A stretch of 64,000 nt of DNA from NCBI RefSeq assembly GCF_012999535.1, contig NZ_JABBWV010000001.1, positions 310,001 through 374,000 of the forward strand, in the 5' to 3' direction. Under the pieces are notes generated by a model. The model was not told the origin of the DNA and searched no databases. It saw only the letters and a list, made by a program, of their open reading frames with translations. The DNA is from Microbispora sp. H11081. Lineage in GTDB: Bacteria > Actinomycetota > Actinomycetes > Streptosporangiales > Streptosporangiaceae. The position numbers and the translations under genes are program-made. Shown here one piece after another: positions 18,034 to 27,806 of this stretch (the first letter of the stretch is position 1; each line of letters starts with the position of its first letter).

Positions 18034-18507
18034 GTGAGCATCGAGGTGGCCAACGAGTCCGGCGTCGAGGTCGACGAGTCGGCTCTGGTCGAGCTGGCCG
18101 GTCACGTCCTGGGCCGGATGGGGATCAACCCGCTGGCCGAGCTGTCGATCCTGGTGATCGACGAGGCGGCGATGGCCGAGCTGCACGAGCAGTGGATGGG
18201 GGAGCCCGGCCCCACCGACGTGCTGGCCTTCCCCATGGACGAGCTGCGGCCCAACTCCGGCGGCAGGGACGAGGACGACTCTCCCGACCCCGCGCTGCTC
18301 GGAGACGTGGTGCTGTGCCCCCACGTCGCGGCCAAGCAGGCCGCCGAGGCCGGGCACAGCGCGCAGGACGAGCTGGAGCTGCTGTGCACGCACGGCATCC
18401 TGCACCTGCTCGGCTACGACCACGCCGAGCCCGAGGAGCACGCCGAGATGTTCGGGCTGCAGGACGAGCTACTCGGCGCCTGGCGGGAGGTGCGGCGTAA
18501 GCCGTGA
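18034..18507 (+). CDS. ybeY: Endoribonuclease YbeY (rRNA maturation factor)
   Basis: A 157-residue metal-dependent endoribonuclease involved in 16S rRNA 3' processing and ribosome quality control. The zinc triad is H120, H124 and H130 in [11 protein letters not shown], preceded by the conserved [13 protein letters not shown] start with GAGGAG upstream. Its last bases overlap the GTG of the next gene (GTGA), indicating coupled translation in a phoH-ybeY-CBS-protein operon. Confidence 0.95.
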   Translation: MSIEVANESGVEVDESALVELAGHVLGRMGINPLAELSILVIDEAAMAELHEQWMGEPGPTDVLAFPMDELRPNSGGRDEDDSPDPALLGDVVLCPHVAAKQAAEAGHSAQDELELLCTHGILHLLGYDHAEPEEHAEMFGLQDELLGAWREVRRKP

Positions 18508-19799
18508 ACGACGGCTGGCTGATCTCCGCCGTCTTCCTGATCGTGGCCGGCGGTCTGCTGGCCAGCGCGGAGACGGCGCTGACCCGCATCTCGAGGGTGC
18601 GCGCGGATGAGTTCGTCAAGGAGGGCCGGCGCGGCGGGGTGCGGCTGCGGGCGATCGTCGCCGATCCGCCGCGCTACCTCAACCTGGTGCTCCTGCTGCG
18701 GCTGAGCTGTGAGCTCGTCGCCACGGTCATCGCGACGCTGCTGTTCGTCGACTGGGTGGGCGACCGCGGCCAGGCGTATGCCGGGGCGGCCGTGGTCATG
18801 ATCCTGGTGAGCTACGTCATCGTCGGGGTCATGCCGCGTACGCTCGGCCGCCAGCACGCCGAGCCCGTCGCGCTGGCGAGCGCTCCGATCGTGTACGGGC
18901 TGACCCGGATCCTCGGCCCGCTGCCCTCACTGCTGATCCTGCTGGGCAACGCGCTCACGCCGGGCAAGGGCTTCCGCGAGGGCCCGTTCACCTCCGAGGC
19001 CGAGCTGCGCGACCTGGTCGACCTCGCCGAGCAGCGCCGGGTCATCGAGCCCGACGAGCGGGAGATGATCCACTCGGTCTTCGAGCTGGGTGACACGCTG
19101 GTGCGCGAGGTGATGGTGCCGCGCACCGACATGGTGTTCATCGAACGCGGCAAGACGCTCCACCAGGCGCTCTCGCTCGCCCTGCGCAGCGGGTTCTCCC
19201 GTGTGCCCGTGGTCGGGGAGAACGAGGACGACGTGGTGGGCATCGCCTATCTCAAGGACATCGTCCGCCGCATCCAGGACACCGGCGACGGCGGCGTCCG
19301 GGTGGACGAGCTGATGCGTCCCGCGACGTACGTGCCGGAGAGCAAGCCGATCGACGAACTGCTGCGCGAGATGCAGGCGCGGCAGATCCACCTCGCCATC
19401 GTCATCGACGAGTACGGCGGCACGGCCGGCCTCGTCACCATCGAGGACGTCATCGAGGAGATCGTCGGCGAGATCGCCGACGAGTACGACCAGGAGCCTC
19501 CGCGGGTCGAGTGGCTCGACGACGGGGCGGCCCGGGTGACCGCGCGGCTTCCTGTCGACGAACTCGGCGAGCTGTTCGACACCGAGCTCGAGGTCGAGGA
19601 CGTCGACACGGTCGGCGGCCTGCTGGCGCACGCGCTGGGCCGGGTGCCGATCGCGGGCTCCGAGGCGGTCGTCGGGGGGTTGCGCCTGACGGCGGAGAAC
19701 CTGGCGGGACGCCGCAACCGGATCAGCACGGTGGTGGTGCGCCGCGAGGAGCACGCGACGGGCGAGGAGGTCGTGGCCGCCGAGGCCGGCCACGAGTGA
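18504..19799 (+). CDS. CNNM/CorC-like CBS-domain membrane protein (hemolysin family)
   Basis: A 431-residue protein with a DUF21/CNNM transmembrane domain (first helix [19 protein letters not shown], then three more up to about residue 140), a CBS pair ([15 protein letters not shown] and [15 protein letters not shown], about 205-330), and the C-terminal CorC_HlyC domain. The helix-breaking [10 protein letters not shown] motif is typical. Members are linked to magnesium or cobalt export and were once called hemolysins. It is usual between ybeY and era. GTG start overlaps the ybeY stop. Confidence 0.92.
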   Translation: MNDGWLISAVFLIVAGGLLASAETALTRISRVRADEFVKEGRRGGVRLRAIVADPPRYLNLVLLLRLSCELVATVIATLLFVDWVGDRGQAYAGAAVVMILVSYVIVGVMPRTLGRQHAEPVALASAPIVYGLTRILGPLPSLLILLGNALTPGKGFREGPFTSEAELRDLVDLAEQRRVIEPDEREMIHSVFELGDTLVREVMVPRTDMVFIERGKTLHQALSLALRSGFSRVPVVGENEDDVVGIAYLKDIVRRIQDTGDGGVRVDELMRPATYVPESKPIDELLREMQARQIHLAIVIDEYGGTAGLVTIEDVIEEIVGEIADEYDQEPPRVEWLDDGAARVTARLPVDELGELFDTELEVEDVDTVGGLLAHALGRVPIAGSEAVVGGLRLTAENLAGRRNRISTVVVRREEHATGEEVVAAEAGHE

Positions 19800-19821
19800 C
19801 GACGGCCGCCCGGCCACTCCG

Positions 19822-19848
19822 CAAGTGTCTTTCAAGTAGGTCGCAAGT
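19822..19848. repeat. Three CAAGT direct repeats with 11-bp period
   Basis: CAAGT begins at 19822, 19833 and 19844, exactly one helical turn apart, starting 22 bp after the CBS-protein gene. The layout (GCAAGTGTCTT, TCAAGTAGGTC, GCAAGTGAG) resembles tandem 11-bp sites of OmpR/PhoP-type response regulators. The likely target is the downstream secreted-protein gene. Confidence 0.45.
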
Positions 19849-19962
19849 GAGCCCGGCCAGTGTTGTCCCAGGCGCTCAGAAGGGGTTCGGGGCGCCTCGT
19901 CGGGGAGGCCGGCGCGCCGGAGGGGTTGACGGCGCACCTGAGCCTCCCCTGGGGGTCTGTTG

Positions 19963-20010
19963 ATCGATACGGGGCTCTCACCCGGCGCGGGGTGAGGGCC
20001 CCGTATCGAT
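19963..20010. repeat. 21-bp inverted repeat with 6-nt loop
   Basis: The left arm (19963-19983, beginning ATCGATACGGGGC) and right arm (19990-20010, ending GCCCCGTATCGAT) pair at 20 of 21 positions around GGCGCG. It lies 164 bp after the CBS-protein gene and 65 bp before the secreted-protein gene. No T-run follows, so it is either a U-less terminator or a large operator. Confidence 0.75.
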
Positions 20011-20075
20011 TACGCAATGTGATTACCCGTGCGCGGTCCGGGGAAGGAAACCTCCGGCAAAGCGGGGAGGCGGGT

Positions 20076-20735
20076 ATGCGCATCGTCCACACGGCCGTCG
20101 CGGGCTGCCTGGTGCTGGCCACCGGCGGGTGTGGCGCCGGCGAAGTCACCTACGCCGCCGTCCGGCCTCAGGGGAAGACGGGCGAGGCGAGCGCCGCGCG
20201 GGCGGCGCTCGGCCGGCTGGACGGCCTCCCCGACGGGTTCTTCAGCCACGCAAGGGCGCCGTGGCGCCCGCCGTTCCGTCCCAGGTCCCGCGCCTGCCGC
20301 GTGCTGTTCGACGCGGCGGCGGGCAGGCTTCCGAGCGAGGGGCTCGGGGGCAGGGCCGCCGCCACCTACCAGGGCGCGCACACCGGCGAGCTGGCCGGGG
20401 TCGGCGTCGGCGTCTACGACGGCGGTGAGGCGGCCGAGCATCTCGCCGCGCTGCGCGAGGCCCTCGCCGGCTGCGCGACGGCCGACGCCGGCACGCCGTA
20501 CGACCGCCTGGCGGCCACGCGGACGCCGCTGCCCGGGATCGGCGGCGCGGACGCGGCCGCCCGCGCCCTGACCGGCCGGGTGGGCGGCTACCCCTACCGC
20601 ATGCACCTGGTCGTCGCCCGCTCCGGCCGCACGCTGATCACGCTCGTGCACGCGGGCCTGACCCCGCCCGACCCTGCCCGTACGGCCGAACTGACACGGC
20701 TGCTCGTCCGCGAGGTCGGTACGCTTGACGCGTGA
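20076..20735 (+). CDS. Hypothetical secreted protein or lipoprotein
   Basis: A 219-residue protein with no recognised family. The N-terminus MRIVHTAVAGCLVLATGGCGAG looks like a signal peptide; a lipobox-like GGC is present, but position -3 is not the usual Leu, so lipidation is uncertain. The mature part is rich in Ala/Gly/Arg. I chose ATG 20076, which has GGGGAGG 5 nt upstream; the frame is open further up through the 21-bp inverted repeat. Its stop overlaps the GTG of the next gene (GTGA). Possible regulation by the CAAGT repeats or the inverted repeat upstream is inference. Confidence 0.6.
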   Translation: MRIVHTAVAGCLVLATGGCGAGEVTYAAVRPQGKTGEASAARAALGRLDGLPDGFFSHARAPWRPPFRPRSRACRVLFDAAAGRLPSEGLGGRAAATYQGAHTGELAGVGVGVYDGGEAAEHLAALREALAGCATADAGTPYDRLAATRTPLPGIGGADAAARALTGRVGGYPYRMHLVVARSGRTLITLVHAGLTPPDPARTAELTRLLVREVGTLDA

Positions 20736-21067
20736 CAGAGACGCTGGACCCCGAGGACGGGAAGATCATCGCGCTGGCCAGGTCGGCGCGGGCGCGTGGC
20801 GGCACTCCCGAGGGCGCCGCGGTGCGCGACGAGACCGGCCGGACGTACGCCGCGACCACGGTGGCGCTGCCCTCGCTCCGGCTCTCGGCCCTGCAGGCGG
20901 CCGTTGCCATCGCCGTGTCCAGCGGGGCGAAGTCCCTGGAGGCGGCCGCGGTGGTCACCGAGGCCGACGACCCGGCGGAGCCCGACCTGGCCGTGGTCGA
21001 GGACCTGGGGAACGGCACGCTGTTCCTGGCCGCTCCCGACGGCACGCTGAAGGGCCGGTACATCTGA
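20732..21067 (+). CDS. Small cytidine deaminase-like fold protein
   Basis: A 111-residue protein between the CBS protein and era, the place where actinomycetes usually carry a small protein annotated as cytidine deaminase-like. It has the alpha/beta pattern of that fold (GKIIALARSARARGG, ALPSLRLSALQAAVAIAVSSG), but the catalytic HAE and PCxxC zinc motifs of real cytidine deaminases are absent, so it is probably not a deaminase. GTG start overlaps the preceding stop. Two bases separate it from era. Confidence 0.65.
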   Translation: MTETLDPEDGKIIALARSARARGGTPEGAAVRDETGRTYAATTVALPSLRLSALQAAVAIAVSSGAKSLEAAAVVTEADDPAEPDLAVVEDLGNGTLFLAAPDGTLKGRYI

Positions 21068-21069
21068 CG

Positions 21070-21981
21070 ATGAACGCCGAACCCAGCGGTTTCCGTGCGG
21101 GCTTCGCCTGCTTCGTCGGCAGGCCCAACGTCGGCAAGTCGACGCTGATGAACGCCCTGGTGGGCGCCAAGGTGGCGATCACCTCGTCGAAGCCGCAGAC
21201 GACGCGGCGGGCCATCCGCGGCATCGTCCACCGGCCGGACGCCCAGTTGGTGATCGTGGACACCCCCGGTTTCCACCGTCCCCGCACGCTGCTGGGGGAG
21301 CGGCTCGACAGCCTGGTGCTGTCCACGCTCACAGAGGTCGACGTGATCGGGTTCTGCGTCCCCGCCAACGAGCCGATCGGCAAGGGCGACCGGTTCATCG
21401 CCGAGAAGCTCGCGGCGGTCAAGAAGACCCCGGTGGTGGCGGTCGTCACCAAGTGCGACCTGGCCACCCGCGAGCAGATCGCGCACCAGCTTCTTGCGGT
21501 GTCCGCGCTGGCCGACTTCGCGGAGATCGTCCCGGTGTCCGGGCAGAGCGGCGAGCAGCTCGACGTCCTCACCCGCGTGCTCGTCGAGCGGCTGCCCGAG
21601 TCGCCCCCGCTGTACGCGGGAGGGGAGCTGACCGACGAGCCGGAGCAGGTGCTGGTCGCCGAGCTGATCAGGGAGGCCGCGCTGGAGGGCGTGCGGGACG
21701 AGCTGCCCCACTCGATCGCGGTGGTCGTCGAGGAGATGAACCCCCGGGAGGGCCGTGACGACCTCCTCGACGTGTACGCCCACATGTTCGTCGAGCGCCC
21801 CTCGCAGAAGGCGATCGTGATCGGCCCCGGCGGCGCGCGGCTCAAGGACGTGGGCACCCGCGCCCGGCAGCAGATCGAGGCGCTGCTCGGCACCCGGATC
21901 TACCTCGACCTGCGGGTGAAGGTCGCCAAGGAGTGGCAGCGCGACCCCAAGCAGCTGCGGCGGCTCGGCTTCTACGACTGA
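21070..21981 (+). CDS. era: GTPase Era
   Basis: A 303-residue GTPase that assists 16S rRNA processing and 30S assembly. G1 GRPNVGKST (residues 17-25), switch region SSKPQTTRRAIRG, G3 DTPGFH, G4 TKCD, and a C-terminal KH domain with VIGPGGARLKDVGTRARQQI and the typical end KDPKQLRRLGFYD-like KQLRRLGFYD. Start ATG 21070, two bases after the preceding gene. It ends tail-to-tail with a membrane-protein gene, 4 bp apart. Confidence 0.96.
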   Translation: MNAEPSGFRAGFACFVGRPNVGKSTLMNALVGAKVAITSSKPQTTRRAIRGIVHRPDAQLVIVDTPGFHRPRTLLGERLDSLVLSTLTEVDVIGFCVPANEPIGKGDRFIAEKLAAVKKTPVVAVVTKCDLATREQIAHQLLAVSALADFAEIVPVSGQSGEQLDVLTRVLVERLPESPPLYAGGELTDEPEQVLVAELIREAALEGVRDELPHSIAVVVEEMNPREGRDDLLDVYAHMFVERPSQKAIVIGPGGARLKDVGTRARQQIEALLGTRIYLDLRVKVAKEWQRDPKQLRRLGFYD

Positions 21982-21985
21982 CGGG

Positions 21986-22468
21986 TCACCGGCGGCGCAG
22001 CAGCGCGGCGGAGGCCAGCACGGCCAGCGCGACCGAGGCCAGCAGGCCGGCGAACCAGCCGTACTGGATCGTGGGATGCACCCGCAGCAGCCCGGAGACC
22101 TGGAAGTCGAGCCGGCCCACGAGGTCGTGCGGGTCGGCGAGGAACATGGCCAGCGCGAAGGCCGCCACCGCGCCGGGCAGGATCGCCAGCCCCGTGAACA
22201 GCCAGCTCCGCGCCGCGCCGAGCACGCCGAGCACCATGGCGGTGATCCCGGCGCCCAGCACGAACCAGCCGGAGCCCGCGTCGACCCCGCGCACGGCGTG
22301 TGTGAGGGACGCGTCGAGGATGCCGAACTCGGCGGTGAGGCCGGCCCAGGGGAGCAGGGCGGTCACGGCCAGCGCGAACCCCGCGGCGACGACGCCGGCG
22401 GCCCGCAGGGCGCCGGCCACGCTGGTGTCTCGCCGCGGCCTGCCGGGATGCTGCGTGGGTTCCGACAC
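21986..22468 (-). CDS. Hypothetical four-helix membrane protein
   Basis: A 160-residue protein not recognised by family. It has about four membrane helices (around AAGVVAAGFALAVTALLPW, GWFVLGAGITAMVLGVLG, LAILPGAVAAFALAMFLA and WFAGLLASVALAVLASAALL) and a basic tail LLRRR. The layout, with an outside loop after helix 1, resembles small actinobacterial Trp-associated/DUF-type membrane proteins. I chose GTG 22468, preceded by TAGCCT at leaderless spacing, over GTG 22474. Confidence 0.6.
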   Translation of the reverse strand: MSEPTQHPGRPRRDTSVAGALRAAGVVAAGFALAVTALLPWAGLTAEFGILDASLTHAVRGVDAGSGWFVLGAGITAMVLGVLGAARSWLFTGLAILPGAVAAFALAMFLADPHDLVGRLDFQVSGLLRVHPTIQYGWFAGLLASVALAVLASAALLRRR

Positions 22469-22475
22469 GATCACC

Positions 22476-22481
22476 AGGCTA
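22476..22481 (-). promoter_or_regulatory. -10 box (TAGCCT) for leaderless membrane-protein gene
   Basis: On the minus strand TAGCCT, then GGTGATC (7 nt), then GTG 22468. This spacing decides the start. Confidence 0.55.
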
Positions 22482-22573
22482 CGGCGCGGGGCGGCGGGTT
22501 TCAGCCCCCCGCGACCGACTGCCGGTGCGGCGGCGGCCTATCCGGCGACCTTCCTGACGACCTTCGCGACGGC

Positions 22574-23437
22574 CTACGCGACGGTGGACGGCCCGGCTGT
22601 GGCGGCGTCCGGTGCGACGTCCGGCGGCCCGCATGGCGGCCCGGGTGGCGGGTCGGGTGGTGTGCCGGGCGGCGGGAGGGAGGCCGCGGCCTCCTCGCCG
22701 CGCCGCAGCCGCTCCCTGAGCTCGACGGCGTCCGCGCCGAGCGCGGAGACCTGCACGCCTGGACCGGCCAGGGGCAGCGCCGCCCAGCCGTCCCCCACGA
22801 AGGCCCGCCGCTCCCGCTTGGCGTCCGGTTCGTCGGGCGGGGCCCAGGCCGGGCCCGCGAGGAGAGTCGAGCCGACGCATCGGGCGTCCCCGTAGACGGC
22901 CGGGCTGCCGTCCACCGCCTCCTCGCCGACCAGGAGATCCTGGCGGAGCAGCGGGCGTCCGGCCACGGTGGCGTCGAACCGCGCGTGGCCGCGTCCCGGC
23001 CGTTCGCCGTGCCGCCCGAACACGATCTCCTCCCGCCAGAAGACCGTGGCGTCCTCGGCGAGCGAGAGCCGTACGACGAGACGGTGCGCGCATCCGGCGG
23101 CGAGGATCGTCGGCTCGGGGGTGAAGCGCAGGGCGGCGCCCGCCCCGACCCGCGCCCGTACGACCATGACCGAGGGGGTGTCCGCGAGACCGGGCAGCAC
23201 CAGCGTGGCGGCCACCGAGCGGACCTCCAGCGAGGTGCCGGGGGCGACGTCCACGGCGAGGTCGAGGCGGTCGCCGCGCAGCGGGCCCGCGCCCGTCGAG
23301 ACGAGGTGGACCCGCCGTGGGCCGGTCTGCCGCAACGTCAGCGGCGGGTCGGAGCGGAGCGTCTCCAGCCGGGTGCGGCCTCCGCTCGCCGCCTCCGTGC
23401 GGATCAGCGCCCGCGCCGTGACGGCGCCGGATGCCAT
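22574..23437 (-). CDS. ureD: Urease accessory protein UreD (UreH)
   Basis: A 287-residue urease maturation scaffold that with UreF and UreG delivers nickel to apo-urease. The family is recognisable from GPLRGDRLDLAVDVAPGTSLEVRS, TPEPTILAAGCAH and LVVRLSLAEDATVFWREEIVFGRHG (cut here to key parts). The C-terminus carries an unusual proline/glycine-rich tail (PPPGTPPDPPPGPPCGPP) encoded by repetitive DNA. Last gene of the ureABCFGD operon; ATG lies 1 bp after the ureG stop. Confidence 0.88.
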   Translation of the reverse strand: MASGAVTARALIRTEAASGGRTRLETLRSDPPLTLRQTGPRRVHLVSTGAGPLRGDRLDLAVDVAPGTSLEVRSVAATLVLPGLADTPSVMVVRARVGAGAALRFTPEPTILAAGCAHRLVVRLSLAEDATVFWREEIVFGRHGERPGRGHARFDATVAGRPLLRQDLLVGEEAVDGSPAVYGDARCVGSTLLAGPAWAPPDEPDAKRERRAFVGDGWAALPLAGPGVQVSALGADAVELRERLRRGEEAAASLPPPGTPPDPPPGPPCGPPDVAPDAATAGPSTVA

Positions 23438-23438
23438 G

Positions 23439-24149
23439 TCAGGGAGCCGTGGCCGTGTGGGGGCTGGGGGCGGAGTGGTGATGCGGCTCCCCGTGCTGAT
23501 GCAGCCAGACGTCGACCATGGTCGTCACCCACTCGGCGACGGTGCGCGCGCCCCTGTCCTCCCTGATCGACGTGAACAGCACCGGCTTGCCGTCCCGTAC
23601 GGCCGCCGCGTCGCGGGACATCACGGTCAGGTCGGCGCCGACCATCGGCGCGAGGTCGGTCTTGTTGACCACGAGCAGGTCGGCCGAGGTGACCCCGGGC
23701 CCGCCCTTGCGCGGCACCTTGTCGCCGCCCGACACGTCCAGCACGAAAATCTGCCGGTCGGCCAGGCCCCGGCTGAAGGTGGCGGTGAGGTTGTCGCCGC
23801 CGCTCTCGACGATGACGAGGTCGAGCGGCCCGAACCGCTCCTCCAGCGTCTCGACGGCGTCCAGGTTGGCCGCGATGTCGTCGCGGATGGCGGTGTGCGG
23901 GCAGCATCCGGTCTGCACGGCGAGGATGCGGTCGGGGTCGACGACCCCCGCGCGGCGCAGGAAGTCGGCGTCCTCGGTGGTGTAGATGTCGTTGGTCACG
24001 ACCCCCAGCCGCAGGGTCGGCCCGAGTGTCCGGCACAGCGCCGCCACCAGGGCGGTCTTGCCGCTTCCGACGGGCCCGCCGATGCCGAGGCGGAGCGCCC
24101 GCCCGTGCGGCTCCGCCGGGTCGTGCACGTCGTCGTGGTGAGCGCCCAT
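23439..24149 (-). CDS. ureG: Urease accessory GTPase UreG
   Basis: A 236-residue SIMIBI-class GTPase that powers nickel insertion into urease. Walker [11 protein letters not shown] (about residues 25-34), the metal-binding CPH in [22 protein letters not shown], and NKTDLAP for guanine recognition. Both ends are histidine-rich ([16 protein letters not shown] and [15 protein letters not shown]), which may store nickel in place of UreE, for which no gene is present. It starts 39 nt after the ureF stop. Confidence 0.96.
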   Translation of the reverse strand: MGAHHDDVHDPAEPHGRALRLGIGGPVGSGKTALVAALCRTLGPTLRLGVVTNDIYTTEDADFLRRAGVVDPDRILAVQTGCCPHTAIRDDIAANLDAVETLEERFGPLDLVIVESGGDNLTATFSRGLADRQIFVLDVSGGDKVPRKGGPGVTSADLLVVNKTDLAPMVGADLTVMSRDAAAVRDGKPVLFTSIREDRGARTVAEWVTTMVDVWLHQHGEPHHHSAPSPHTATAP

Positions 24150-24188
24150 GGTGAACCTCGTCTTTCTCGTCGTTGGCGGGATGGGAGG

Positions 24189-25279
<1,091 letters not shown>

Positions 25280-25280
<1 letters not shown>

Positions 25281-26998
25281 CAGAAGAGGAAGTAGCGCTG
25301 CGCCATCGGCAGCGACTCGGCCGGGGCGGGCTCGATCAGCTCGCCGTCCACGTGCACGGCGAAGGTGTCGGGATCCACCCTGATGTCCGGCAGCGCGTCG
25401 TTGAGCGGCATCGCGTCCTTGCGCCTGGCGCGGACGTCGGCCACCGGGGCCAGCCGCCTGCGGACGGCCAGGCGGTCGGCAAGGCCGTCCTCCAGCGCGA
25501 GCGGCGCCACGAAGTGCAGCGAGGTCGCGGCGGCGGTGACCGGGGCCGCGCCGAACATGGGACGGGGCAGCACGGGCTGCGGCGTCGGGATCGACGCGTT
25601 CGCGTCGCCCATCTGGGCGTAGGCGATGACGCCGCCCTTGACGACGAGGTCGGGCTTGACCCCGAAGAAGGCCGGGCTCCACAGCACGAGGTCGGCGAGC
25701 TTGCCGGGCTCCACCGAGCCGATCTCCGCGTCCAGGCCGTGGGCGATCGCCGGGTTGATCGTGTACTTGGCCACGTACCTGCGGGCGCGGAGGTTGTCCG
25801 CGGGACCGTCGCCCGGCAGCGCGCCGCGGCGGCGCTTCATCACGTGCGCCGTCTGCCACGTGCGGATCACGGTCTCGCCGACCCGGCCCATGGCCTGGGA
25901 GTCCGAGCCGATCATCGAGATCGCGCCCATGTCGTGCAGGACGTCCTCGGCCGCCATCGTCGTCGGCCTGATCCGCGACTCGGCGAAGGCCAGGTCCTCG
26001 GGGATGGAGGGGTTGAGGTGGTGGCACACCATGAGCATGTCCAGGTGCTCGTGGTGGGTGTTGACGGTGTGCGGCCTGGTCGGGTTCGTGGACGAGGGCA
26101 GCACGTTGGCGTGGGAGGCCACCGTGATGATGTCGGGGGCGTGACCGCCTCCCGCGCCCTCGGTGTGGTAGGCGTGGATGGCCCTGCCGCCGATGGCCCG
26201 CAGGGTCGACTCCACGAAGCCGGCCTCGTTCAGCGTGTCGGTGTGGATGGCGACCTGCACCCCGGTGGCGTCGCAGACCCGCAGGCAGGCGTCGATCGCG
26301 GCGGGGGTGGTGCCCCAGTCCTCGTGCAGCTTGAAGCCGGAGGCCCCGGCCCTGAGCTGTTCGAGCAACCCTTCCTCGCTGACCGTGTTGCCCTTGCCGA
26401 GCAGGGCCACGTTCACCGGGTAGGAGTCCAGGGACTCCAGCATCCGGCCGAGGTACCAGGTCCCGGTCACGGTGGTGGCCTTCGTGCCCTCGGCGGGGCC
26501 GGTGCCGCCGCCGATGACGGTGGTCACGCCGGAGGCGAGCGCCTCGTCGAGGATCTGCGGGCAGATCAGGTGCACGTGGGAGTCGACCGCGCCCGCGGTG
26601 ACGATCTTGCCGTTGGCTGCGAGGATCTCGGTGGACGGGCCGATGACGAGGTCGGGGTGGACGCCGTCCATGGTGTCGGGGTTGCCGGCCTTGCCGATGG
26701 CGGCGATCCGGCCGTCGCGGACGCCGATGTCGGCCTTGACCACGCCCCAGTGGTCGAGGATCACCGCGCCGGTGATGACCAGGTCGGCCGCGCCCTCGGC
26801 CCGCGTGGTGCGCGCCTGTCCCATCGACTCGCGGATGACCTTGCCGCCGCCGAACACCGCCTCGTCGCCCGCTCCCGCGGGTCCCATCGACAGGTCCTCG
26901 GTCACCTCGACGTACAGGTCGGTGTCGGCCAGGCGCACCCGGTCGCCTGTGGTGGGGCCGTACAGCGCGGCGTAGCGGGCGCGCTCGACGCTAGACAT
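25280..26998 (-). CDS. ureC: Urease subunit alpha UreC
   Basis: The 572-residue catalytic subunit of urease, which hydrolyses urea to ammonia and carbamate. Nickel-site and catalytic motifs are all present: [11 protein letters not shown] (two His), the carbamylated lysine in [36 protein letters not shown], and the mobile flap [23 protein letters not shown] 26998 gives the usual [19 protein letters not shown] start and overlaps the ureB stop by 8 bp; the frame is open upstream through ureB. Length is standard. Confidence 0.98.
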
Positions 26999-27326
26999 CG
27001 GTCCTCCCGTCGAGGGGCCCGGCCCATTCGGGGCGCAGTCCGGGTACGACACGGTTCCCCGCGAGCGGGACCAGCGTGACGTCACGCTCAACTCCGGGCT
27101 CGAACCTGATCGCGGTGCCCGCCGGGATGTCGAGGCGGGTGCCCCAGGCCGCCTCCCGGTCGAACTCCAGGCCGGGGTTGGCGGCGGCGAAGTGGTAGTG
27201 CGACCCGACCTGCACCGGCCGGTCGGCGGTGTTGACGACTCTCAGGGTGATCCGCTCTCTGCCGGGGTTCAGCGGCACGTCGCCTTCGCCGCACAGGATC
27301 TCGCCCGGCACGCCCGCGCCGGTCAT
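26991..27326 (-). CDS. ureB: Urease subunit beta UreB
   Basis: A 111-residue beta subunit with the family start [18 protein letters not shown] and the conserved [19 protein letters not shown], followed by [20 protein letters not shown]. It assembles with UreA and UreC into the urease core. The ATG overlaps the ureA stop (ATGA), consistent with stoichiometric, coupled translation. Confidence 0.97.
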   Translation of the reverse strand: MTGAGVPGEILCGEGDVPLNPGRERITLRVVNTADRPVQVGSHYHFAAANPGLEFDREAAWGTRLDIPAGTAIRFEPGVERDVTLVPLAGNRVVPGLRPEWAGPLDGRTDV

Positions 27327-27625
27327 GTGATCGGGTTGTGGACGGTGACGAGCTTGGTGCCGTCGGGAAAGGTGGCCTCGATCTGGACCGACTCCAGCAT
27401 CTCGGGCACGCCCTCCATGACGTCCGCGCGCCGCAGGACCTTGCGGCCGGCGTCCATCAGGTCGGCGACGCTCCGGCCGTCACGGGCGCCCTCCAGGAGG
27501 AAGGACGCGATGAGAGCCGTCGCCTCCGGATGGTTGAGGCGAAGGCCGCGCTCCTTGCGCTCGCGGGCCACGCCCGCGGCGACGTGGATGAGGAGCCGTT
27601 CCTGTTCGTGTGGAGTGAGCCGCAT
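27323..27625 (-). CDS. ureA: Urease subunit gamma UreA
   Basis: A 100-residue gamma subunit: [41 protein letters not shown], and [20 protein letters not shown]. First gene of ureABCFGD. ATG 27625 is where the family begins; no ribosome site precedes it, so a short or absent leader is likely. A four-half-site GlnR-type box lies 22 bp upstream. Confidence 0.97.
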   Translation of the reverse strand: MRLTPHEQERLLIHVAAGVARERKERGLRLNHPEATALIASFLLEGARDGRSVADLMDAGRKVLRRADVMEGVPEMLESVQIEATFPDGTKLVTVHNPIT

Positions 27626-27647
27626 GGCGGGACGATAAGTACCCGGC

Positions 27648-27685
27648 GTTTCCCCGGCGTTACCCAGGGATTTCGTACGCGTATC
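27648..27685 (-). promoter_or_regulatory. GlnR-type box upstream of ureA
   Basis: Reading the minus strand: GATAC-N6-GAAAT-N6-GTAAC-N6-GAAAC, four half-sites at strict 11-bp steps. This fits the actinobacterial GlnR consensus gTnAC-N6-GaAAC repeated twice; the second pair is perfect. GlnR is known to control urease and nitrogen genes in actinomycetes. A TACTTAT -10 candidate lies between the box and the ureA ATG. Confidence 0.75.
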
Positions 27686-27716
27686 CCACCGGCGGTGAGC
27701 CCTCGCTAATGAGTTG

Positions 27717-27743
27717 TTAACGCACGGGATTTCGGCGGGAAAT
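27717..27743 (+). promoter_or_regulatory. Weak second 11-bp-phased site before urtA
   Basis: TTAAC, GATTT and GAAAT at 11-bp steps on the plus strand. It partly matches GlnR half-sites, but the order of a and b sites is irregular, so this is a tentative site for the urt operon. Confidence 0.25.
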
Positions 27744-27806
27744 ACCGCGCGCCCACCTTGACGGCAGACGGATCGGCGCGGGGGCCGTAGTGGCAAGGAG
27801 AGATAA

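Noticed and set aside
20732-21067. Functional cytidine deaminase
   Set aside because: The catalytic HAE and PCxxC zinc motifs are missing; only fold-like similarity and position support the name.
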